A DNA stretch of 13,382 nucleotides from Zygnema cylindricum (taxonomy: Eukaryota > Streptophyta > Zygnematophyceae > Zygnematales > Zygnemataceae). The notes beneath the pieces are model-generated. The model searched no databases. It was not told the DNA's origin and saw nothing but the letters and a program-made list of their open reading frames with translations. The first letter of the stretch is position 1; each line of letters begins with the position of its first letter. Shown one piece after another: positions 1 to 7,824 of this stretch. The position numbers and the translations under genes are program-made. The stretch covers positions 146,550 to 159,931 of the forward strand of contig JBBHKE010000125.1 in assembly GCA_037447655.1 (NCBI GenBank), in the 5' to 3' direction.

Positions 1-115
1 AGGCGAGAGAGCAGTCGAGAGAGGCGAGGGAAGAGAGGAGGGGAAAGGGAGGGGGGAGGGTGAGCGGAGCGAGAGAGAGAGAGAGAGAGTGAGAGAGGAG
101 AAATGTGAGGAAACT
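1..115. repeat. GA-rich purine tract / microsatellite
   Basis: The plus strand is almost all A and G, with an uninterrupted GA run near 71-89 and G-rich blocks near 35-60. This is low-complexity polypurine DNA with no coding signal. Such tracts can form triplexes or act as GAGA-type chromatin sites, but nothing here shows that they do. A weaker purine-rich stretch follows at 185-245. Confidence 0.9.
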
Positions 116-118
116 GAC

Positions 119-178
119 AGTAAAACCGGTAAAAATGATAGTAAAACCGGTTGAACCGGTAGTAAAAACAGTAATACC
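119..178 (+). repeat. Short direct repeats of AGTAAAACCGGT
   Basis: AGTAAAACCGGT occurs exactly at 119-130 and 140-151, a 21-bp period. It is followed by a shorter AACCGGT at 154-160 and by AGTAAAAACAGTAATACC. The core ACCGGT is self-complementary. This is a small local tandem array of unknown role. Confidence 0.75.
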
Positions 179-310
179 CTGGGATGGAAAGGGGGTGGAG
201 GGAAGGGAGAGGAGAGAAGGGAGCGGAGAGAGCTGACGAGAGAGCGGAAACTTTTCTCCTCTTTATAATTTTCGCACGGAGGTGACATTTTTGGAGCGAC
301 TCTGGCCGCT

Positions 311-488
311 TGTACGGTCCGTACAGGTCACCTTATTTGTAGAGTATCCCCTTTTCCGTACATATGTACGGAAAGTCACGACGCCCTTCCGTTGCCAGGA
401 TGGTCGCGAATACGACAAACTAGAAACAGCGCATATCACGTGCGTTCACGGAAACCCTATTTCGCGAAAGGAAAATTCACACGTGTGA
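311..488. repeat. Cluster of four perfect palindromes
   Basis: Four perfect inverted repeats lie within 178 bp. At 311-325 the arm TGTACGG is followed by T and its complement. At 353-374 there is a 22-bp palindrome built on the arm TTTCCGTACAT. At 460-469 there is TTTCGCGAAA, and at 477-488 TCACACGTGTGA. Two of the four contain GTACGGA. The short open frames crossing this region (282-488, 392-577) show no protein family and no sign of being genes. The cluster may be part of a transposon end or a protein-binding region; the sequence does not decide. Confidence 0.7.
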
Positions 489-1120
489 GGAAAATTGGCA
501 CGAGCGACGTACGGAATGTTGTGTTTCCAGGAGGTTTCAGCAGAGGGCGGTTTCGGACTTTTGCGGGTGCGACGTGACATATCGGGGTTTTTTGTCGTAT
601 TGGATGCTGGTTCGTGCGACAGTTAGCTTACGATATTCTGGTATATTTCTATTTTATTTAGGTTTTTGTATTCGGGTACAAACGAGTGTACGGAATGAGA
701 GATATGAATGTACGGAATGGGAGGAGAAGCCATGTGAGGGTTGTGGAAAATTGCGTGCAAGCTGTCAAAAGTAACGACAAAACTAGAGAAAGAGCTGTGT
801 ACGGACATACAATAAAGTACACAGATGTACAGGAGAATTTTCAGATTTTACAGTAATTCCAGCTACCGTTAAAAATAAAAAGTACGGAATCGAAAGCATC
901 GCGAAAATAATTTTTTGTCTTTTTTTCGCTCCACGTTCCTCAAGTGACAAAACACACGCGGCCGAATTTTAGCCCTTAAATCGTCCCCATAGTTGTTCAG
1001 TGAAAATTTTAGGCGTGATTAAATACACATCCTCAGATTTGCTGCGTACACATCTAACTTAAATTCTGTGCGAATTTAGTACAAATTCTCAAGTTGCAGC
1101 CCCAGCTGTTTGTACGGATA
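489..1120. other. Non-coding stretch with dispersed GTACGGA words
   Basis: No gene is supported here. The frame at 574-774 has no recognisable domain and no promoter or neighbour context. The notable content is GTACGGAAT at 509-517, 688-696, 710-718 and 882-890, and GTACGGA at 799-805 and 1112-1118. TTTTTGTC occurs at about 589 and 912. Confidence 0.6.
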
Positions 1121-2450
1121 ACAATTGTCTGGGTGTTGGACCGACACGCTTTTGTCCGTTGGTCGACCAATTTGAGGCGGCGGGATGGGTTTAAACTACA
1201 AAAAAAATCAGCAACAAAACCTCTTATTTTACGTTAAAACACTTCTTTATACTATTTAAACCAGTTTGCCACTTATGTTTTTTAACTCAAAGCAAAAGGT
1301 AATTCTTCCTCATAGCATTGTACATTGGACAGTAGAAGAGAACTTCTACTATGAGGTTCATAACACGTGATATATAGGTGTGAAATTCCTTACGACCTTT
1401 TCTTTTTTAATAACATCACGAAATGAACAAACGAATGACATACACAAGTCCCAAAAGGGTAACATATTATATAAAGGATTGATATACTTGTAGAATGTGA
1501 TTTTGTGCGCTCATGTTGTACGCACAAAAGTAGTTAGGAAAAAATGTGAATATGGAATGCAAAATACGCATTTTAAACCCACATGAGATTAAAAGACGTT
1601 GTGAAAAATACATCAACAAGATTGGCATCGAAAATTCTAGCTATGGGAAGTTCGTTTTACATTTACAAGTAAATTTTAGATTGCGTACTAAATTTCAACA
1701 CATTGGGGTTGTTTATCTTAGTTGATCGAATAAAGCATACCACCAACAATATAATGTGATAAGTCACCTACAAACAACAATTTCCAACTTAAAGTAGACT
1801 TGTACGTCAAATGGGTTTAAACACGTTGTTATTATATACGCCTTATACACAAGTACGTAGTTGATGTTAGGGAACTTATGCAATAAGGTGTGTTTTGTGT
1901 ATTACCATATTAACGATATATTATACATTTTTTTAAAAACTTAACGACTTAACGGGTGAATCGTATAGAAATTTAAAATAAAGATATCCTCTAATCGTAA
2001 CGCAAAGTGTTTAGATAATGTGTATGCTTTCAACCCTTTTTTTGTGTGAAAATTGGCAAACATGATCAAGGATGGCAAATATAAATAATAGGCTACATAG
2101 AAATTGTTAAAAAAAGCTTAGAATGTGTTGTTTTCATTGCGATTCAATTTTTGATATTTCACGACTTTAGAGCACAAGTTGCTCTATACTTGTAAGTTTA
2201 GTGTGATGAGCATTGAACCATGATTAACATAGTGTTCGCACTTTTGTTCTTTGGTCACAACTAGGGGAGTCCTTACATATGCTTGTTGATTAAGGACAAA
2301 CAATCAAATCTGGTTTATCTGCAATAATTACAATAGTGAGCTTTATTGAGAAGCAAAGATAGTAAAGTGTGTATGCACTATTTCCCTTTTGTTTCATTAA
2401 CCCAAAAGAACGCTCGTTTACAGTGTTCTGTATCGACAAGGTTTTGTCTA
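1121..2450. other. AT-rich stretch without a gene
   Basis: No reading frame of useful length and no RNA gene is seen in about 1.3 kb. A perfect 12-bp palindrome TTGGTCGACCAA lies at 1159-1170. GATGGGTTTAAAC near 1183 and AATGGGTTTAAAC near 1809 are near copies of each other. Otherwise nothing stands out. Confidence 0.6.
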
Positions 2451-3540
2451 TAATCAATATGTACCTTTTTTTGGCTTGCCGGTAATCGATATATTGGCAC
2501 TCGGTTTTTTATCGCGATAACACCGGTACCGATAACTATCGGCGATAATTGTACGGTTTACCCTGTCGTACTGAACCGTTGTTTCCCCGCTACCAAAAAT
2601 TACGGAACAACTTTTTACATGTGGCATGCCAGCTATTATAGTAAAAATATAACACATTATATTATAAAGTACTATTATATAGCGTACTATACTTTTCCAC
2701 TTGTCGCTGATAAGGAATTTGTTGGTCGCGGAGTAATATATGGGGACACGTGACCGTCCGATAACCAATAACTAGCGGTGTTGCGATAAATTTCTTGCCG
2801 ATACACAACACTAGGTTTTTCACTTTTTTCTTCTGAAGTCGTTTCTACTTTTGGGAATGGTGTACTGTTCACTTTTGTCCTACATCTGATACCCGTGTGT
2901 GTAAGAGATATGGCCTTTGTCAATATATCATTCCCCTTTTTTAAAAGCCGACTTGTTAGCTTTTTGTCGCCATATTGTGGCCGTTGGCGTCGTACGATGT
3001 GTCAGATTTGGCGTATCCTCCTAAGATACGACTATGATTTTTGTCCCAGGAAAGTCGTTTTTTGTCCGTCGGGATTCTCCAATTTCTTTGTCCGCTGCTA
3101 TAAGCTGGGCCAATAATTAAACGGCAAGTTTTTTGACAGCTTTCGTTTTTAGTTGTTTTTTGCCCTCGGATAAACCTATATTTTCTGTTTTCGGTCCGAA
3201 TCACATCTTAATTTTAGCGGGAACGTTTTTTTTAAAGGTTATAAGGCCCTTTTCCCCCATTGAAACCGAGAGCCTTCGGTTAAGCGTCGTATAAATTATA
3301 AAAAAAGGTAAGGAGAAGAAAAAAGTGAAAATCCTTTACCAAATGAAAAATAGCCGCGTGTTCATGCTGACGTGTACTTACGGGCAATGATGTGCAATTT
3401 GTTTTTTTTTGGCTTTCGCCGTTCTTGTTTTTGTTTGTTTGCGAAATGTCAATTTTTTTAACCTTACCGTAATTTAGTTTTCTCGAAAAGTCAAACTATG
3501 ATATGACCAAACCGATAATTTTGTCTTGACTCGTCACACA
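2451..3540. other. Gene-less stretch with ATCG palindromes and TTTTTGTC words
   Basis: Short frames on both strands (for example 2454-2768 and 2687-2923, both minus) have no recognisable domain and read as chance frames. At 2509-2542 there is a run of small palindromes: TTATCGCGATAA at 2509-2520, GGTACC, then CCGATA and TATCGG as arms 2 nt apart. TTTTTGTC occurs at 2961, 3038 and 3059. Confidence 0.55.
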
Positions 3541-3800
3541 CTCTAAGTTTTCATTGGCCCTATTTGTAGGCTTCGCAGGCGTGGGGGCTCCTGATCCCAG
3601 GGTCCGAGAATTGGCCTACGACATCCTGTTTGGGGTTAACCTTGTTTGCGGATCCGTTTAACGTTTTCGATCAGGACACCGAAACCTCAGGCTCTCGGAT
3701 TCAAAGGAGAAACGCCCTAAATCAAAATTTGAATTTCCGTTGAACATTCAGGTGAAACGACTGAAAAACATTTGTCCTCCCATTTTTTTCGTCGTTTGTC
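3541..3800. other. GC-richer spacer before the minisatellite
   Basis: No gene is seen. Small inverted pairs exist: CCTGATC near 3591 with GATCAGG near 3669, and TCCGAGA near 3603 with TCTCGGA near 3694. They cross each other rather than nest, so they do not make one simple hairpin. GGTTAACC is present near 3637. Confidence 0.5.
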
Positions 3801-3920
3801 CAGCCGGAAGAAATGGTATTCCGTACGCCCGAGCCGGAAGAAATGGAATTCCGTACGCCTGAACCGGAAGAAATGGTATTTCGAACGCCCGAGCCGGAAG
3901 AAATGGTATTCCGTACGCCT
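3801..3920 (+). repeat. 30-bp minisatellite, four copies
   Basis: Four contiguous 30-bp units lie at 3801-3830, 3831-3860, 3861-3890 and 3891-3920. The shared core is CCGGAAGAAATGGTATTCCG followed by TACGCC. Units differ by a few substitutions; unit 3 has TTTCGAACG in place of TTCCGTACG. Because 30 is a multiple of three, frames stay open on both strands and give ten-residue repeats, but no start context or protein family supports a gene. Units 1, 2 and 4 each contain ATTCCGTAC, the reverse complement of the GTACGGAAT word scattered elsewhere in the window. Confidence 0.92.
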
Positions 3921-4098
3921 GGAGGTTCTACGTAGTCAGGCATACCTGGCTACCGGAACTCTAGGTAAAAACTCTCGCCATTGAGAACGAGCCACGTGCT
4001 AGTACGGAATATAGAAATTGATTCAATAATCTTTTCGTCCACGCTTTTCAACGACACGTGTCCACTTGCATTGGACGATTCTAAAGGCCTTGCATGAT

Positions 4099-4128
4099 CG
4101 ACAAAAAACTGCAGCCGACTTTTTGTCG
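4099..4128. repeat. Hairpin built on CGACAAAAA / TTTTTGTCG
   Basis: The arms CGACAAAAA (4099-4107) and TTTTTGTCG (4120-4128) are perfect complements around a 12-nt loop that contains a PstI-type CTGCAG. The arm is the TTTTTGTC word repeated elsewhere in the left third of the window. Confidence 0.65.
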
Positions 4129-4281
4129 CATTATCAAGTTGTCAACATGGACAGTGTACTATAGAGAAGTTCAATCATTACGTGGAAATAAAGACAAACA
4201 GTGTAAACAGATTCAAATAGAATGGCAAACGACAATGTCAGGTGTTTAGATAATAATCGATTGGTACGGACGTTGATGCTA

Positions 4282-4792
4282 CAGTACACCGCGAATCGTA
4301 ATTAGAGTAAATTACTCTAATTCGGTCGCTCGAAATTTCGACTCTTTCACATGAAATAGAGTAAATGATTCTAATTTTTCCATTATTCTATTTATAGTAA
4401 AGTTTAATTAGCGTTTTTAATTCTAATATAAGTTTATTTTAAATAGTGTGGAGTACGGACGACCTCCGACCGTGCAAATATGTACTATATTAAGTAAAAA
4501 AGTACAAATAATGATTTAATACAGGCCGTTATCATGTAACTGCGTTTTAACGAACCGCGTAGTGCAAACGTCATAGTGACGATAAACTGTACGTTTTGCC
4601 AAATTCTGTACGAATACCCTATTTATAGTAGAGGATATTAGCGTGCCAAATTAGAGAACTTAAATAAATTAGAGTAAACTTCATGGTTGAAACAGCTCCA
4701 TCACATAAATTAGCGTTCATTACTCTAATTTATTTTTTTAGTTTTTGTACTCTAAGTTTTTCATTACTCTAATTACGATTCGCGGTGTACTG
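4282..4792. mobile_element. MITE-like element with perfect 29-bp terminal inverted repeats
   Basis: The left end (4282-4310) begins CAGTACACCGCGAATCG. The right end (4764-4792) is its exact reverse complement over all 29 bp. With mismatches the similarity may reach 4279 and 4795 (CTACAG against CTGCAG). The element is about 510 bp, AT-rich, and has no coding capacity, as expected for a miniature non-autonomous DNA transposon. The left end also carries a palindrome with ATTAGAGTAA and TTACTCTAAT as arms around one base (4301-4321). Inside, TTAGAGTAA-type words and AATTAGCGT recur. No convincing target-site duplication is seen next to either end, so the superfamily is open. Confidence 0.75.
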
Positions 4793-4948
4793 CAGTGTGA
4801 ACAAACACAAAATTGTTTGGAAAAAGACTAAACGAACCTCGTTCGAAACTTTGCTGAATCCGCATTTGTACTGCCCAATGAGAAAATTTGTGGAAATCGT
4901 AATTTTTTGCTAAACCATAGAGAAGGAAAACCATTGGTCGACGGTCAC

Positions 4949-5012
4949 GGAGCCGTATATAATTGCAGGATTGCTGGACCGCACTCTACGGAAACGCATT
5001 ATATACGGATCC
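4949..5012. repeat. Imperfect inverted repeat GGAGCCGTATATAATTGC
   Basis: The left arm GGAGCCGTATATAATTGC (4949-4966) pairs with the right arm GCATTATATACGGATCC (4996-5012), with one substitution and one extra T. The loop is about 29 nt. It lies between the MITE-like element and the related unit at 5036. Confidence 0.6.
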
Positions 5013-5035
5013 AGCCACCTTAACTAAAATAAATG

Positions 5036-5215
5036 CAGTACACCGTGAATCGTTATCAACCTTATGTACTATATATCGGCACCCCAAAATTTTAACATTG
5101 ATACCCGAAATACAGTGAATGAATATAATTTATCTTTGACGTTAATTACGGTTCTTGTAAATTAGCGTAAATGGTTTTACCGTACTTGTTTCATGAATAG
5201 TGTGGTGTACGGATG
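5036..5215 (+). repeat. Diverged copy of the left part of the MITE-like element
   Basis: The segment starts CAGTACACCGTGAATCGTTA and ends AATAGTGTGGTGTACGGATG. Both ends match the segment 4282-4461, which starts CAGTACACCGCGAATCGTAA and ends AATAGTGTGGAGTACGGACG. The two are almost the same length (about 180 bp), and internal blocks also align, for example GAAATACAGTGAATGA here with GAAATAGAGTAAATGA there. They appear to be two members of one short repeat family. This unit ends in GTACACC and GGTGTAC, a short inverted terminus. Confidence 0.6.
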
Positions 5216-5240
5216 TGTTGTTTGTACAATACTGTTCATT

Positions 5241-5312
5241 ACAACGATCCACATCTTGCCCAAAAAATGGCGTCATTTGGTGAAAATGGCTCGGCGAGAT
5301 TTAAATGTCACC
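5241..5312 (+). repeat. 72-bp conserved segment, left copy
   Basis: This 72-bp stretch reappears in inverted orientation at 9746-9817 with seven substitutions, about 90% identical by eye. In the shared frame both copies read DPHLAQKMA, one residue, F, one residue, then ENGSARFKCH. Outside the 72 bp the copies diverge quickly. It could be a fragment of a dispersed repeat or a conserved coding segment. The surrounding frame (5213-5446) has no known domain. Confidence 0.7.
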
Positions 5313-5830
5313 CACCAAGAGATGATGAAAATCATAAAGGAATTGTAGTGAACTTATATCGGTTGCATACAAAACTGCGCTTTGAGTTTATAACATTGGC
5401 GTTTGCATACATTCAAACATTCGTTTTTGTGTGTGACAATGTGTAATAGGATTTCAAACCTCTCAAAAAATCCCATTACTTCAATGAATTTCAACCATAC
5501 ATTCCACACATTGGAAATTACACATCCACATTGAAAAGCACTCACATAAGGATAAACTTTAAATTAGAAGAAGCCTATGTCCACATAACATTAGCTTGGT
5601 CTCTTGCCCTCGTGGCTCAACCCTTCATATTAAAGTGTTTTCCTCTACTCTCCACTCTTAATAATTCTATCTCTTAACTACTAAAACACTACTTAGTTTG
5701 TAAAAGATTTCAATGACAAAATGCCAATGCTCCAATTTGGTTTTAATCGCTCAGGACCAAGATCAGTCAAAATTTTCACAAACTTTTCCAAAGGAAAATA
5801 TGTTTACTCTCCTGTTAGACTTCACTATTT
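5313..5830. other. Gene-less stretch, possibly R/U5 part of a minus-strand LTR
   Basis: No protein or RNA gene is seen. If the LTR proposed at 6401 and below is real, its TATA-like word (ATAAATAG on the minus strand, near 5826-5833) would place the transcription start just below it, and this stretch would hold the R and U5 parts. The end of the LTR could not be located. Confidence 0.3.
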
Positions 5831-6401
5831 ATCCATCATTGCTCTGGACTAGCCAGGCTCCGTTTGAACAAGCTTTTACCTAGGCTAATCATTGATCAGC
5901 TGGGACTCGGACTGACCAATGCAAAAACGTGCGAAATCTCTTACTAACTACTTAGCACTTTACTAACCAATCAAACGCTACGTTTCACTATGTAATATTT
6001 ACGTGCAAAAGTGCGCGCCAAACGAAACGCGCCTTTGCACGATCGTGCCTTAAAAATTTCGCACGCGAAACTTCCAACGAAATTCCTTTAAGTGAAAGTG
6101 ACGTTTCGTACTAAAAATTGTACGAAACGAACTACCGTGCATACTAAACGTTTCATTAGAACTTAATGAAACGTGCACGCGAAATTTCGGTACTAATTTG
6201 ACCCTTAACCCGTTTCAATGATACTCGCTTGTTATTTAGACCCCTCGCTGTCGCCTAATTACAACCATCGCAATAACTTTTGATATATAACTCCAAATCG
6301 CTTGATTCTTTCGCGAACGTCTACCAAATATAGTACTCTATAATCATAAGCCCTAAATACCCCTTTACGAACAAGTTCGATCCGCTATTATTGTTATATC
6401 A
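5831..6401 (-). mobile_element. Probable 3' LTR (U3 part) of the Gypsy remnant
   Basis: On the minus strand a purine-rich tract (6402-6415) is followed at once by TGATATAACAATAAT, the layout of a polypurine tract and LTR start in Ty3/Gypsy elements. This sits about 185 nt beyond the last integrase-frame stop (6586-6588), as expected for a 3' LTR. The segment contains a dense set of hairpins at 6002-6174. Without a second LTR copy to compare, the limits are uncertain; the lower bound given here is only the TATA-like word. Confidence 0.4.
6002..6174. repeat. Hairpin cluster with CGTTTC / GAAACG words
   Basis: Four inverted repeats follow one another. CGTGCAAA (6002-6009) pairs with TTTGCACG (6034-6041), with GCGCG and CGCGC nested inside. 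TTTCGC (6057-6062) pairs with GCGAAA (6065-6070). CGTTTCGTAC (6102-6111) pairs with GTACGAAACG (6120-6129). ACGTTTCATT (6148-6157) pairs with AATGAAACGT (6165-6174). The arms share CGTTTC or GAAACG, which recurs around them. They probably lie inside the LTR, where repeated palindromes can be protein-binding sites. Confidence 0.7.
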
Positions 6402-6415
6402 TCCCCTCTTTATTT
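6402..6415 (-). other. Candidate polypurine tract
   Basis: The minus strand reads AATAAAGAGGGGA directly before TGATATAACA. In LTR retrotransposons this tract primes plus-strand DNA synthesis and abuts the 3' LTR. Its position after integrase fits. It is called from base composition and position only. Confidence 0.45.
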
Positions 6416-6559
6416 TTAACTTACCACAGTTAAAACACCTTTATTCTCAAGACATGACTTCTATGTTATTATCCCTCCAATACCTTTGTATAAACTCAGA
6501 ATTTGTATATTCTAAAGTCAACTCATCTTTTGGCCTTTCTTAGATAGTGTAGTTGCCAA

Positions 6560-7824
6560 AATATAGTATTGCCGACCTTGAACCGTTAACCAACCCAATC
6601 TATTACACATCTGTGGACTTCAGGTTGTATAATTATTGAGGGATCCAATTCCAATTCTCCTTTAGTTGGTCGAAGATTCCTTGGTTTCAATTGGTTGATG
6701 TGTATTACTGGATGATTTTTTGTTGAAGATGGAAAGTCCAATTTGGCAGCAACTGACGATATCATCTCGATTATAGTAAATGGTCTAATGTTCTTAGGAG
6801 CAAATTTCCCCGTAGGATCCGATTGTCCCTCGATCTTGCACCAGTAATGCGTTGTAGAAAGTCAAACACTGTCACCTATGCGTAACACCCAATCACCCTT
6901 TTTGCGGTTAGCATTTAATTGTTGCCTCCTTTGTGCCTCCAGTAATGTATTCTGGGCAGTTTTCCAACTTGTTTGAACATATTTCCAAAACTCTGTTTCA
7001 GAACCTCGATTCTCTTTAGTAACCCCTGTTATTTAGTCTAATGCTTCTCTAGGTTGGTATCTGTATCCAACTCCAAATGGTGAAAATCGTGTACTAGCAT
7101 GTTTACATTAATTGTAGGCAAATTCCATAAATGGCAGTTTAGATTCCCATGTGTTTTGAACCCCATTGCAAACAGTCCTAAGCATTTCCTCCAATGTACG
7201 GTTCATCGTTTTTGTCTGTCCATCATTTTGAGGATGATAAGAGGTACTCATTTTGATTTCAGAGCCTAAATTTTGTTGTAATTCTTTCCAAAATGCAGAC
7301 GTAAATTTAGAATCCCTATCACAGTTAATAGACAGAGGGACTCCATGATGTCTGACCACGTTGTCAAAATATAACTTTGCAATATCTACAACTTAATGAG
7401 TAGTTTTGTAAGGGATAAAGATTGCCATTTTTCTGAACCTATCAACTACGACCATGATATTGTCATTTCTTCTAGATGTAGCTGGCAACCTGACAATAAA
7501 ATCCATACTGACAGATTCCCATTGTCTTTCGGGGATATCTAATGGTTTTAAGAGACCTCTAGGTTTTTGGTTACTAGGTTTGCTTTGCTAGCAAGGGACA
7601 TATTTTTCTACGTGTTTCGACACCTATTTTGCCATCCCGGGCCAAAACAATCTACTGTGCAACGGGCTTAGAGTTTTATCACGACCTAGATGTCCTAACT
7701 GCTCATGAGCTTATTGTCAATTTTTTTTTCTTAAGTCTCATACTTCAAGAATGCATAATCTATCCCCTATTTGCAAATACAATAAACCGTCCTCTAGTCT
7801 AAAGTTTTTGACATGCCTCTCATT
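6560..7824 (-). pseudogene. Ty3/Gypsy integrase, degenerate
   Basis: This continues the RT-RNase H frame and encodes a broken integrase, which would insert the element's DNA copy. Visible parts in order are: a worn zinc-binding region (HEQLGHLGRDKTL, then YVPC just before a stop) with the Cys pair not recognisable; the catalytic core with the first Asp in SMDFIVRLP (codon 7501-7503), the second in NCDRDSKFTS (7318-7320), and DGQTKTMNRT where the third acid should be; and a C-terminal module resembling GPY/F (RPFTII, HPVIHINQLKPRN). The second Asp and the third position are 35 residues apart, as in DDE integrases, but the Glu is Lys (codon 7210-7212). The frame is interrupted by stops at 7738, 7717, 7711, 7624, 7588, 7393, 7105, 7033, 6862 and 6586 (lowest base of each codon), with no net frameshift. 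A chromodomain was looked for after the C-terminal module and is not convincing. Confidence 0.9.

Noticed and set aside
282-808. Short frames at 282-488, 392-577, 574-774 and 623-808
   Set aside because: Overlapping frames on both strands with no motif, sitting over palindromic and repeated DNA.
2454-2768. Minus-strand 104-residue frame with a YRYRCYRD stretch slightly like a FLYWCH or BED finger
   Set aside because: The Cys/His spacing of either finger is missing and the frame ends at once; similarity is too weak.
3801-3920. CRISPR-like array
   Set aside because: The units are contiguous with no unique spacers, and the setting is eukaryotic.
3722-3984. Repeat-rich small proteins on both strands across 3801-3920
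   Set aside because: A 30-bp unit keeps any open frame open. There is no family, start context or codon signal, so this is a minisatellite only.
6575-6650. Chromodomain after the Gypsy integrase
   Set aside because: Only a few residues resemble one, and a frame change would be needed; not enough to call.
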